DNA of 11,762 nucleotides from JAJPHJ01 sp035622315 (GCA_035622315.1 DASPVP010000092.1:1-11762), one strand, 5' to 3'; shown: positions 1 through 7,077, counted from the stretch's first letter. Made by a program: numbers and translations. The notes: generated by a model not told the origin, from the letters alone.

Positions 1-1298
1 GCGATCGCCGCGAGCGCCGGCCCTTCGCCGATGGCGCAAACCGCGGCTTGATCCCACCGTAGGCGCTGCGCGACGAAGCCGTTGAACTCTCGCGCGCCGA
101 TCGTGCGCAACATCGAGAGCTCCTGGGCCGGCGTCAGCAGCGCTTGGTCGAAGAGCGCGAGCTCGGCGTAGCGCGCCGCGTTCGCGGCGTTCCATTCCGC
201 CACTAGCTCGATCTGCGCGGCCAGCGCGTCCTTGCCGCGAGCGACCTCATCTTTGGAGAAGCCGCGCGCGACCGTGTCGGCGAGGATGCGTTTGGTCTCC
301 TTGACCGCGCTTGCGGCCCGCGTACGCCCGACCGCCGCTTTGGCGCTCATGACGCCGATCTCCGCATAGAAGTCGAGCGTGGCATAGACCTCATACGCGA
401 GGCCTAACCGTTCGCGCAGTCCATCCCAGAGACGGCTTCCGTCGCCGTCGCCGACGAGCACTTGGGCGAGCTGCGTGTTGAGCATGGCGCGGTGACCGTC
501 CGGGTAGGACGGGGTCGTCGTCGACAGCGAGAACCAGACCTGCTGCGTGTCGGCGCGACGCACCACGCGCGATCTGCGGTTTTGCGGCGCGGACGGCGTG
601 GTTGTGATGTTGGGCGGTCGCTTGGGAAATGTCGCCCCTGGCGCTGGCCGCCACGCTCCGAAGTGGTCCTCGGCAACCTTGACCATCTCTTCCGCGCGCA
701 TCGGGCCGGCGAGGCTCAGCACGGCGTTCGCCGGATGGAAGAACTTACGATGAAAGCGGCGGACGTGGTCTCGGGTGATGTCGCGGACGCTCGCGCGGGT
801 TCCGCCGGTATCCCGTCCGAGCGGGTGCGAGCCCCATAGCGTCTGGTCCGTGAGGACCTCGATCCATTTGCTCGGGTCGACCTCCCAGTCGCGCAGCTCT
901 TCCAACACGACCTGGCGCTCGGTCTCGAGATCGTTTCTATCGAAGAGGGGACGCTGGGTCACGCTTGCGACGAGCTCGAGCGCGGAATCGACCTTCCCCA
1001 TGGGCACAGTGCCGGCGATCGAGATCATCTCTTTGCTCGTCGTCGGATCGAAGCGGTTGCCGCAGCGTTGCATCGTCGCCGCGATCTGATGGCGCGAGAA
1101 GTCCCGCGTCGATTTGAAGATCAGGTGCTCGAGAAAATGCGCCAACCCGGCGCGGCGGGGCGGATCGTACAACGATCCCGCACGGAGCGCGAGCGCGAAA
1201 CTCAGGCTCCCCGCGTGTCGCATGGGAGTGGTCACGACACGCAGCCCGTTTTGGAGGGTGTGAGTCGCTGGGTTTTGGTGTCTGCGAGGGCGGCGCAT
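1..1298 (-). CDS. M16B-family zinc metalloprotease, 3' end cut by the window edge
   Basis: This is a peptidase of the processing-protease/pitrilysin-like M16 family. It starts at ATG 1298-1296 and runs open for 432 codons to the left edge. An in-frame stop at 1340-1338, with no start codon between, fixes the start. A weak AAGGAA lies upstream. The zinc site is plain: HFLEH at residues 54-58 (HxxEH), and a downstream Glu cluster in ERQVVLEEL at 127-135, where E134 has the family spacing for the third ligand. The N-terminal M16 domain covers about residues 15-150. The C-terminal inactive M16_C domain follows at about 165-350 and includes the RERLGLAYEV stretch typical of that domain. M16B proteins are usually 410-450 residues, so only a few residues should be missing. 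No signal peptide is seen. M16B genes often occur in pairs, so a partner could lie to the left. The exact substrate is unknown. Confidence 0.93.
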   Translation of the reverse strand, partial: MRRPRRHQNPATHTLQNGLRVVTTPMRHAGSLSFALALRAGSLYDPPRRAGLAHFLEHLIFKSTRDFSRHQIAATMQRCGNRFDPTTSKEMISIAGTVPMGKVDSALELVASVTQRPLFDRNDLETERQVVLEELRDWEVDPSKWIEVLTDQTLWGSHPLGRDTGGTRASVRDITRDHVRRFHRKFFHPANAVLSLAGPMRAEEMVKVAEDHFGAWRPAPGATFPKRPPNITTTPSAPQNRRSRVVRRADTQQVWFSLSTTTPSYPDGHRAMLNTQLAQVLVGDGDGSRLWDGLRERLGLAYEVYATLDFYAEIGVMSAKAAVGRTRAASAVKETKRILADTVARGFSKDEVARGKDALAAQIELVAEWNAANAARYAELALFDQALLTPAQELSMLRTIGAREFNGFVAQRLRWDQAAVCAIGEGPALAAI

Positions 1299-1526
1299 CG
1301 GGGTCCAACGTTCCTTTGGGGTTCGAGCGGCTACTGGCTAACCCCGAGGGCGGGCGGCCAGGACGGGACTTCTTCGACAAGCCCGGTCGGCTTCCGTGGC
1401 CGAGAGGGACGAAGTTATCGCATCCGAGCGAGTGGTCTGCCGGGAAGCTAAGGTTCCGAAGACCTAAGTTTTGCTTTAGGGGACAAGAAAGCTGGATGAG
1501 CCTGCGCTCGTGCCGGCTCGCGCAAG
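1299..1526 (-). promoter_or_regulatory. Hairpin-rich intergenic leader upstream of the M16 gene
   Basis: This stretch of about 230 bases has no convincing coding frame. Several inverted repeats can be read directly. 1318-1323 pairs with 1340-1345 (GGGGTT/AACCCC), ending about 20 bases before the M16 start. 1387-1391 pairs with 1399-1403 (TCGGC/GCCGA). 1448-1454 pairs with 1462-1468 (7 bp, one mismatch). 1463-1467 pairs with 1476-1480 (CCTAA/TTAGG). The last two share bases and exclude each other. A short GAGCC/GGCTC pair at 1498-1519 lies just after the DUF1801 stop and could be a weak terminator, though no strong T-run follows. I matched it to no riboswitch class I know. It could be a cis-regulatory 5' leader, a small RNA, or simply GC-rich spacer. 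Confidence 0.35.
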
Positions 1527-1940
1527 TCAGGGATTGTTCAGCGCTATTGCCGCCCGGACGAGCTCTTTGAGGGCTCCCCAATTCACTTTTTCGCCCTCAT
1601 GGATGTCGATCGCTCGCCTCACGTTCCCATCTAGGCTGGAATTGAACAGCCGCGACGGGTCTTTGAGCGCGGCGCCCTTGGCGAACGTCATCTTCACGAC
1701 GCTCTTATAGGTCTCGCCCGTGCAGACGATCTTGCCGTTGTTGTACCACACGGGAACGCCTCGCCACTTCCACTCCTCGACGACCTCCGGGTTGGCGCCT
1801 TTGATCAGCGCGCGAACGCGAGAAAGCATCTCACCGCGCCAATCGCCCAGCCCTTTGATCCTCGCGTCGATCTGTTGCGAAGGAGACTTCCCCTTGGGGG
1901 CAGCTGCTGTTATTCCAAATATGTCGCGGCTGACCCTCAC
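1527..1940 (-). CDS. DUF1801-family small protein (YdhG-like fold)
   Basis: This is a small soluble protein of about 137 residues, recognised from its conserved core: a KGKSPSQQIDARI N-terminus, GDWRGEMLSRVRALI, EVVEEWKWRGVPVWYNNG, then CTGETYKSVVKMTF, FNSSLDGNVRRAIDIHEGE and a C-terminal ALKELVRAAIALN helix. The order and length fit the DUF1801 (YdhG/YjbR-like) family, for which no reaction is established. The frame stays open upstream through the palindromic repeat at 1944-2022, but that extension has no family similarity. I therefore place the start at GTG 1940-1938, just inside the repeat boundary. No clear Shine-Dalgarno precedes it, so the start is uncertain by up to about 15 codons. 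It lies in the same direction as the M16 gene downstream and the propeller gene upstream, but large gaps on both sides argue against tight co-transcription. Confidence 0.8.
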   Translation of the reverse strand: MRVSRDIFGITAAAPKGKSPSQQIDARIKGLGDWRGEMLSRVRALIKGANPEVVEEWKWRGVPVWYNNGKIVCTGETYKSVVKMTFAKGAALKDPSRLFNSSLDGNVRRAIDIHEGEKVNWGALKELVRAAIALNNP

Positions 1941-1943
1941 GTG

Positions 1944-2022
1944 AAAATGTAGCGGCCGACCTTGAGGTCGGCCGTTGCGCTCGACGCACGCCGGCGCACC
2001 TAAAGGTACGCCGCTACATTTT
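1944..2022. repeat. Nested palindromic intergenic repeat (REP/BIME-like)
   Basis: An outer perfect 13-bp inverted repeat, 1944-1956 against 2010-2022 (AAAATGTAGCGGC and its reverse complement), encloses two further hairpins. Hairpin one is 1953-1962 against 1965-1974, ten perfect pairs around a two-base TG. Hairpin two is GGCG-ACCT (1993-2001) against AGGT-CGCC (2004-2012) with one internal mismatch. Both hairpins share the layout GTAGCGGC, then ACCT-NN-AGGT, in opposite orientations, as expected of two head-to-head copies of one REP-type unit separated by about 18 bases. The element begins six bases after the propeller gene stop. It could stabilise mRNA ends or terminate transcription. REP-type units are usually multicopy, and that is the untested prediction here. 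Confidence 0.75.
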
Positions 2023-2028
2023 GAGCTG

Positions 2029-3051
2029 TTAGTGCAGCGCGATGCCGGCTGGGTTGAGCATCGCAGGCCCGGACACCGACGCGTTGGGCAGGTTGCCCGT
2101 ACACTGCAGATTGCCGATGTTGTTCGACGCGAACGTCGTGATGTACCCGTTGGCGAGTGCGGTTTGCGAGTTGACCACAAACACCGAGCCGAGCGGATTG
2201 ATCGCGACACCGGTCGGATTGTTCACTCCCGTGCCTGCGCCGCAAATCGCGTTGACCGGCGAAAGGTTGTTCGCTCCGGGGATCCAGCCCGCGTACACGA
2301 GCACGGCATCGAATGAATTGAACTGCGGATTGTTGATGGCGACGTACAGGTTGCCGCTCGGCGAGAAGGCGATGCCCTGCGGGCTGGACAGCGCTGTGTT
2401 GGTCCCGCTGATGCTGACGGTCGGCGCGATGTTGTTGTTGCCCAGCGAGAGACCGGTCAAGGGCGGAAACTCGACCACGGAATTGCCTGTCTGGTTGGCG
2501 ACCCAGATGTCATTGCTCGCGTCGAGCGTCACGAAGTCCGGGCCGGACAGACTGGTGGCGACGCCGGAGATCGTATAGCTCGCGACGTTCGAGCCGGGCG
2601 GAAAGATCGAGACGCTTTGCGCGACCTTGTCGGTGACGTAGACGTTCTTCGCCGAGTCAACCGCGATGCCGCTCGGCGCGCTAAACCCGTTGATCGTGAA
2701 GCTCGGTGCGATATTGCCCTTGCCGGCTGCGGGGAACTCGAGCACATTCGTGTTGCCGCGGTTCGCGACGTAGATCGTGCCGCTGCCATCCACGGCGATG
2801 CCGATGGGATTGACCAAGCCCGTGTTGCCACCGCTGATCTGCCGCGCCGGATTGCACGAACAGTTGGCGTTCTGGCCGTAGACGGTGACCGTGTTGTTGG
2901 TGAAATCGGTGATGTACATCGCCCCGCTCGAACTCGGCGGCGGCGGCGGCGCTCCGCTTGTGGACGAGTTGTTGCACCCGGTACCCGCCAGTAACACGGC
3001 CACGAGCGTGGCCGCCGTCACTGAGAACGCGGCGCAGCGTTGCGGCGTCAT
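2029..3051 (-). CDS. Secreted six-bladed NHL-type beta-propeller, possible lipoprotein
   Basis: The start is ATG 3051-3049, chosen because AAAGGAG sits at ideal spacing before it. The frame is open further upstream but without comparable support. The product is 340 residues. Residues 7-25 form a hydrophobic export signal ending in LAGTGC. C26 could be lipidated, although Gly at -3 makes this a poor lipobox. A Ser/Pro-rich linker (about 27-44) follows, then repeated units of the form GIAVD-x-GTIYVAN-x(5-8)-VLEFP. I count five full units plus an N-terminal half-unit (AMYITD to TVTVY). The protein ends in PAGIALH, which supplies the missing outer strand, the velcro closure of a six-bladed propeller. 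Four Cys occur in the blades. NHL propellers bind or scaffold ligands and a few are enzymes. No catalytic motif is visible, so the role is unknown. It is divergent from the sigma factor. Confidence 0.85.
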   Translation of the reverse strand: MTPQRCAAFSVTAATLVAVLLAGTGCNNSSTSGAPPPPPSSSGAMYITDFTNNTVTVYGQNANCSCNPARQISGGNTGLVNPIGIAVDGSGTIYVANRGNTNVLEFPAAGKGNIAPSFTINGFSAPSGIAVDSAKNVYVTDKVAQSVSIFPPGSNVASYTISGVATSLSGPDFVTLDASNDIWVANQTGNSVVEFPPLTGLSLGNNNIAPTVSISGTNTALSSPQGIAFSPSGNLYVAINNPQFNSFDAVLVYAGWIPGANNLSPVNAICGAGTGVNNPTGVAINPLGSVFVVNSQTALANGYITTFASNNIGNLQCTGNLPNASVSGPAMLNPAGIALH

Positions 3052-3057
3052 GTGAGT

Positions 3058-3064
3058 CTCCTTT
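3058..3064 (-). promoter_or_regulatory. Strong ribosome binding site for the propeller gene
   Basis: On the minus strand the sequence reads AAAGGAG followed by six bases and ATG (3051-3049). It is one of the best Shine-Dalgarno matches in the window, and it decides the start against in-frame upstream ATG codons at 3072 and 3144. Confidence 0.8.
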
Positions 3065-3239
3065 ATATTCATCCACACCGATGCGAACGGCGCAGCCTTC
3101 ACCGTCGGCTCAAGCCGAACCCGCCGCTCGTTCGTTAATCTCACGTGATTGTAATGTGATTGCAGCGCTCGATTTTCAGCCCAGACTCAGCTTCGCTGTA
3201 CCAGGCATCCTCCGCGCAGCACCAGAACCGCTTCGACCG
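3065..3239. promoter_or_regulatory. Divergent control region between propeller gene and sigma factor
   Basis: This region must carry the leaders and probably the promoters of both divergent genes. A direct repeat GTGATTG occurs at 3145-3151 and 3156-3162, spaced 11 bp, or one helical turn, as expected of adjacent protein-binding half-sites. A 14-bp palindrome TCGGCT-CA-AGCCGA lies at 3105-3118 in the presumed leader of the propeller gene. On the minus strand TACAAT overlaps the direct repeat and could be a -10 box, but no good -35 box pairs with it. No convincing ECF-type promoter was found by eye. Confidence 0.35.
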
Positions 3240-3776
3240 GTGAGCGACGACGGCACGCTTTTGCTCCGGGTCGGTCAGTCCGACAAGGATGCTTTTGCAG
3301 ACTTGTACGACCGGCATGCGCCGATCGTCTACGGTATCTGCCGCCGCATTCTTGGCGATCCGGCGAGCGCAGAGGACGTCACCCAATCCGTTTTCACGAT
3401 GTTGTGGGCCAAGCCGAACGCGTTCGCAGGCGGCAATTTCTCCGCATGGATCACGCGCGTTGCGCGCAACGCCGCGCTCGACGTGCTGCGCAGCGCAGCC
3501 GTGCGCACGCGCGAGCCTGAGATGCCTGAGGACGTGGCCGCCGCGAACGACCTCGAAGACGAGGTCGTCGCGCGCGTCCAGCAGAGCGCGATCGTGGATG
3601 CGGTGCGCAAACTGCCCGACGACCAGCGCGAAGCGATCGAGCAAGCTTACTTCGGCGGCCTCTCGTACCGCGAAGTCGCCGAGCGGGCCGGCGCGCCGCT
3701 CGGCACCATCAAGAGCCGAATCCGCACTGGTCTTCGCCAGCTGTGGCAAGCGCTACAGCAGCAGGTGACGACGTGA
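3240..3776 (+). CDS. ECF-type RNA polymerase sigma factor
   Basis: This is a sigma-70 family extracytoplasmic-function factor of about 178 residues, the usual size. Region 2 runs from DAFADLYDRHAPIVYGICRR through ILGDPASAEDVTQSVFTMLW to AWITRVARNAALDVLR, with the AEDVTQ and ARN(A)ALD signatures of the core-binding and -10 recognition helices. Region 4 is KLPDDQREAIEQAYFGGLSYREVAERAG followed by GTIKSRIRTGLRQLW, the helix-turn-helix that reads the -35 box. A linker of variable acidic residues separates them. I chose GTG 3240 because homology begins immediately after it. The frame is open further upstream but that part does not resemble the family. No good Shine-Dalgarno is seen. It overlaps the anti-sigma gene by four bases, so the two are co-translated. 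The pairing with an RskA-like partner suggests the SigK-type group. Confidence 0.93.
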   Translation: MSDDGTLLLRVGQSDKDAFADLYDRHAPIVYGICRRILGDPASAEDVTQSVFTMLWAKPNAFAGGNFSAWITRVARNAALDVLRSAAVRTREPEMPEDVAAANDLEDEVVARVQQSAIVDAVRKLPDDQREAIEQAYFGGLSYREVAERAGAPLGTIKSRIRTGLRQLWQALQQQVTT

Positions 3777-4435
3777 GCACGCAGCACACGCCGGACATGG
3801 CCGACCAGGTGGCCGTCTATGCGCTCGGCGCCGTCGACGCGACGACAGGCGAATGCGCCGAGATCCGTGCGCACCTCGCCGACTGCGCGATCTGTCAGGA
3901 AGAATACCGCCAAGCTGCAGCAGCGGCTGCAGCTCTCGGGCGGTCCGCCGCGCAGGCTCCCCCCAACTCGCTGAAAGACCGCATCGTAGGGTCGTTGCCG
4001 GCGCGCGTGATACCGCTTCGCCGCGCTCGCTACAGCTGGTTCCTGCCGACGGCTGCAGCCGCGGTCGTCGTGATAGCGGTCGGGATCTTTTGGAAGACGC
4101 ACGCTGTGGCGCCGCAGACGTGGGCTGTGAACTGCACCCCTGCCGCCCAGCCGTGTCGCGTCTTGGGGTCGCTCGCGACCAGCCGGCAGGGTCTCGAGCT
4201 TCGCCTCCAAGGGCTCGCCGCATTGCCGGCCGGCGAGCAGTACCAGACTTGGCTCATCCTGCCCAAGACCGCACCAAAGCCGGAGCCGGTCTTCTCACCC
4301 GATGCCCGTGGCAACGGCGATGTGCTGATCCCCGAAGCACCGTCGAAGGGTGCGATCGTCGCGGTCACAGTCGAGCCGACTGGCGGGTCGCTCAAGCCCA
4401 CGACCAAACCGATTCTCGCCGCGACGATCGAGTGA
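3773..4435 (+). CDS. Membrane anti-sigma factor, zinc-binding, RskA-like
   Basis: The start is GTG 3773, overlapping the sigma factor stop as GTGA, which gives translational coupling. An in-frame ATG at 3797 is the alternative. Of about 220 residues, the first 60 form the cytoplasmic anti-sigma domain with the zinc motif HLADCAIC (H34-x3-C38-x2-C41) that sequesters the sigma factor. An Ala-rich helix follows. One transmembrane segment spans about residues 89-107 (WFLPTAAAAVVVIAVGIFW). The C-terminal domain is extracytoplasmic and RskA-like, with GEQYQTWLI, GNGDVLIP and VAVTVEPTGGS. In this family, regulated proteolysis or redox loss of zinc frees the sigma factor. Two Cys just outside the membrane (VNCTPAAQPC) could form a disulfide, which is inference. 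The gene ends 10 bp from the convergent egtA stop. Confidence 0.92.
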   Translation: MSTQHTPDMADQVAVYALGAVDATTGECAEIRAHLADCAICQEEYRQAAAAAAALGRSAAQAPPNSLKDRIVGSLPARVIPLRRARYSWFLPTAAAAVVVIAVGIFWKTHAVAPQTWAVNCTPAAQPCRVLGSLATSRQGLELRLQGLAALPAGEQYQTWLILPKTAPKPEPVFSPDARGNGDVLIPEAPSKGAIVAVTVEPTGGSLKPTTKPILAATIE

Positions 4436-4445
4436 GGTAGAGGCT

Positions 4446-5771
4446 TTAAGCGACCGCGTGCGCGCGTGCGATCCCCGCGACGCTCGACGTTTTGCTTTCC
4501 TTTAGATACACGTCCGCCGGACAGACTTCGTCGATGAGCACGGCGTGTGCGAGCTCATCTAAGAACGGCAGCTCTTCTGGAGCGATCTTCGCAAGCCCGA
4601 ACATTCCTAGCGAGACGAGATCCTTCGCAAGCGCGAGCACGTCGACGCCCTCGACGCGTGCGGCCAACCCATCCTTGGCCACTGTCTCTTGCAGCGCGTG
4701 GTAGGCTGCCTGATCCAAGCGAGGGATACAACGCAACGCTTGATCGCACGTCTCCGGATCGTAGGTCAGGCCTTTCCAGAAAGCCGCTAAGGCAAGCGCC
4801 CTCTCCGGCGTGCTCCCGTCTGCGCTGCGCATCTCGACGTACTCCCGAATGCGCGCCTCGGTGAAGACCATGGATAAGAGATTCGGGAGATCATCCGCAT
4901 CCGCGCCGTCTAGCTGTGCGAGCGGCTGTCCGTGCACGTCGTACAGCATGCCGTCTCGCTCGACGAAGAACGCCGGCACTTGGAGCAGCTGCTCGGCATA
5001 CCGCTCAAGATCGAAGCGCTCGTCGAGCGACGCCGGACCTGGGCCGGTACGATCGGCGTCCGTTTCGAGCCAGGCCGCGTAGCGATTCGACTTGTAACCC
5101 GTGGCGACGCCTTCGGAGAAAGGTGACGCGGCGAACATCGCGGCGACGATCGGACCCGCGCGATTGCCGAGCACGTACTTGCGCGCGAGGTCCGCGTCGT
5201 CCCCGTAGTCCAAGCTCACTTGCGCCGCAGCTGTCCGCGTCATCATATCCCACGCGCGCGGCCCACGCTTTCCGAGATACGGCCGCATGATCGCGTAACG
5301 TTGTTTATCGATCCACGATTGCGCGTCTCGATCGCAGAGCGGGTCGAATCCAAGCCCGATGAAGAAGATGCCAAGCTCGTCCGCACAGCGGTGCAGGTCG
5401 GTGATGAACGTGCAAAGTGCCCCCGCGTTGTCCGCGAGTTCGAGCTCGGGAAAACCTGAAAACTCGATTTGCCCGCCCGGCTCTAAGGTGATGTCTCCGT
5501 AGGGCATGCGCACCGCGATGATGTGCGATCGTTCTAGAGCGGGGACGCCACCCGATGCGCACAGCATCTCCAGCAGCTGCGCGACGCGACCTTTTTGGAT
5601 GCGCGTCAGCGCATCGCGCTCGTAGCCGATCACTTCGTACTCGATACCGACACGCCAGGCATGCACTGGCTTTTGGTGTGCGCGGAGAAACTCACGCACC
5701 GCCTCGACATCGAGTTTGGGTGGGGCAAGCGCGGGACCGCCGAGTTCGCGCCGAGGAATAGGTTGTTGCAT
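4446..5771 (-). CDS. egtA: Glutamate-cysteine ligase, EgtA type
   Basis: This enzyme joins glutamate and cysteine through the gamma-carboxylate with ATP, giving gamma-glutamylcysteine in the cytoplasm. The 441-residue length fits actinobacterial-type EgtA/GCS2 ligases. Family marks are VGIEYEVIGYE at about 41-51 (the E-x-E metal/ATP site) and MPYGDITLEPGGQIEFSG at 89-106, the hallmark strand of the GCS2 family, then a GIFFIGLGFDPL stretch and TAAAQVSLDYGDD. The start is ATG 5771-5769. No other in-frame ATG occurs until well inside the conserved region. Only 16 bp separate this start from the divergent egtB start, so its promoter must lie inside egtB or the transcript is nearly leaderless. Adjacency to EgtB suggests its product feeds sulfoxide synthesis rather than glutathione. 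A glutathione-type GshA role cannot be excluded. Confidence 0.9.
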   Translation of the reverse strand: MQQPIPRRELGGPALAPPKLDVEAVREFLRAHQKPVHAWRVGIEYEVIGYERDALTRIQKGRVAQLLEMLCASGGVPALERSHIIAVRMPYGDITLEPGGQIEFSGFPELELADNAGALCTFITDLHRCADELGIFFIGLGFDPLCDRDAQSWIDKQRYAIMRPYLGKRGPRAWDMMTRTAAAQVSLDYGDDADLARKYVLGNRAGPIVAAMFAASPFSEGVATGYKSNRYAAWLETDADRTGPGPASLDERFDLERYAEQLLQVPAFFVERDGMLYDVHGQPLAQLDGADADDLPNLLSMVFTEARIREYVEMRSADGSTPERALALAAFWKGLTYDPETCDQALRCIPRLDQAAYHALQETVAKDGLAARVEGVDVLALAKDLVSLGMFGLAKIAPEELPFLDELAHAVLIDEVCPADVYLKESKTSSVAGIARAHAVA

Positions 5772-5787
5772 TAGGAAAGCGTGCCTG

Positions 5788-7077
5788 ATGAGCCCTGAAA
5801 CGTTGGCATCACGGGCTGTCGAGCGCCTCCGTTCCGTTCGGGCGCAGACTGTTCAACTTTTCGAGTTGGCGACCTCCGAGGCGGTCCTGCGCTCCGAGCC
5901 AATGCCGGGATTTCGTCCGCTGCTCTGGCATCTTGCCCACATCGGCGTGTACCAAAACTATTGGATGCTGCAGCGGTGCGCCGGACAAGCCAGCATCAAC
6001 CCGCTCTACGACATCTATTTCGACCCGATCAAGACGCCCCAAAGGGAAGCGCCGGTTCTCCCGGAGCGAGCCGAGATCGACGCCTATCTCGACGAGACGC
6101 TCGAGCGCGTGGAAGCCTTCGTGGAGCGCGCGGATCTCGACGCGCCGCAGCCGGATGGGCGGCTGAGCCCGGCCTACGCGCTCGGACTCGTCTACGAGCA
6201 CGAGTGCCAACATCAGGAGACGATCGCGTTCGTGATGCAGACGCTGCCGTTCTCGCAGAAGAAAGACGGTCCGCCGCCGCTTTCGGGAACGCGCGGCGCC
6301 GCAGCGGCCGAGATCTTCGTGCCGAAAGGTCAGGCGCAGATCGGCGCGCGCCCGTTTGGTTTCGCGTACGACAACGAATTGCCGCCGCAGACGATCGAGT
6401 TCGAGAGTTTCTTCATCGATCGGGACCTCGTCACGAACGGCGAGTACGCTCAGTTCGTGGAACGCGACGGCTATGGGATCCGAGAATTATGGAGCGATGA
6501 CGGTTGGGCGTGGAAGCAAGAAGCCGGGGTGACGCTGCCCCTCGGTTGGTCGGCGCCCCCGTTGCGCGAGCGCGGCTTCTTCGGCGAAATCGAGCTGCGC
6601 GAAGATGCGCCCGTGACCGGCGTGTCGTGGTACGAGGCTCAGGCCTACGCAGCGTTTCGCGATCGGCGGTTGCCGACCGAATTCGAGTGGGAGGTCGCGG
6701 CCGCATGGGACCCGGCGCGCGGCCAGATGCGGCGCTTCGTCTGGGGCGATGACGAGCGTTTCGAGCGCGAGCAGCCGCTCAGCTTCTCGACCCATCCCGT
6801 CGGCTCTAGGCCGGATAGCACGAGCGCGCTCGGCATGCACGACGCGTGCAACAACCTATGGCAATGGACGTCATCAGCATTTTTGGGCTATCCCGGATTT
6901 GCCGCATATCCATATCCCGAGTACTCGCAACTCTGGTTCGACTCGGATCATTATGTGGCGCGCGGGGGCTCCTGGTACACGTTTCCAGCCATCACCCGGA
7001 CGAGTTTCCGGAACTTCTACCGGCGCCATTTCAGGCCGGCCTTCATTGGTATCCGCTGCGCGCGCGACGCGCGATGA
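5788..7077 (+). CDS. egtB: Ergothioneine-type sulfoxide synthase EgtB
   Basis: This is a non-haem iron enzyme that couples a thiol donor to the imidazole C2 of trimethylhistidine (hercynine) with oxygen. It has 429 residues in two domains. The N-terminal DinB-like bundle (about 1-150) carries the iron ligands: WHLAHIG with H51, and EHECQH with H138 and H142, matching the H..HxxxH triad of known EgtB. The C-terminal formylglycine-generating-enzyme-like domain (about 190-429) shows VTGVSWYEAQAYA, RLPTEFEWEVAA, GMHDACNNLWQWTSS and ARGGSWYT. The start is ATG 5788, with AGGAAAG 5773-5779 upstream. It lacks the third, methyltransferase, domain of OvoA, so it is not a fused ovothiol enzyme. The neighbouring EgtA suggests gamma-glutamylcysteine as donor (type I), but this is inferred from context. 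Its end overlaps the ATP-grasp gene. Confidence 0.9.
   Translation: MSPETLASRAVERLRSVRAQTVQLFELATSEAVLRSEPMPGFRPLLWHLAHIGVYQNYWMLQRCAGQASINPLYDIYFDPIKTPQREAPVLPERAEIDAYLDETLERVEAFVERADLDAPQPDGRLSPAYALGLVYEHECQHQETIAFVMQTLPFSQKKDGPPPLSGTRGAAAAEIFVPKGQAQIGARPFGFAYDNELPPQTIEFESFFIDRDLVTNGEYAQFVERDGYGIRELWSDDGWAWKQEAGVTLPLGWSAPPLRERGFFGEIELREDAPVTGVSWYEAQAYAAFRDRRLPTEFEWEVAAAWDPARGQMRRFVWGDDERFEREQPLSFSTHPVGSRPDSTSALGMHDACNNLWQWTSSAFLGYPGFAAYPYPEYSQLWFDSDHYVARGGSWYTFPAITRTSFRNFYRRHFRPAFIGIRCARDAR

Noticed and set aside
462..839. Plus-strand reading frame opposite the M16 gene
   Set aside because: Arg/Gly-rich composition typical of an antisense shadow in GC-rich DNA; no domain recognised.
1318..1345. 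GGGGTTCGAGC stretch resembling a tRNA T-arm
   Set aside because: There is no matching acceptor, D or anticodon arm around it; it reads better as a simple GGGGTT/AACCCC hairpin.
937..1581. Long minus-strand reading frame across the M16 start and its leader
   Set aside because: It is antisense in phase to nothing known, has low-complexity Arg/Pro/Ser content, and overlaps the clear HFLEH-bearing frame of the M16 gene.
2042..2578. Plus-strand 178-residue frame opposite the propeller gene
   Set aside because: Antisense to a repeat-containing gene whose own frame has an ideal ribosome site and clear NHL units.
3141..3749. Minus-strand 202-residue frame opposite the sigma factor
   Set aside because: Shadow of the sigma factor, which shows complete regions 2 and 4.
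5788..7077. Ovothiol synthase OvoA rather than EgtB
   Set aside because: OvoA carries an additional C-terminal methyltransferase domain; this protein stops after the FGE-like domain at 429 residues.
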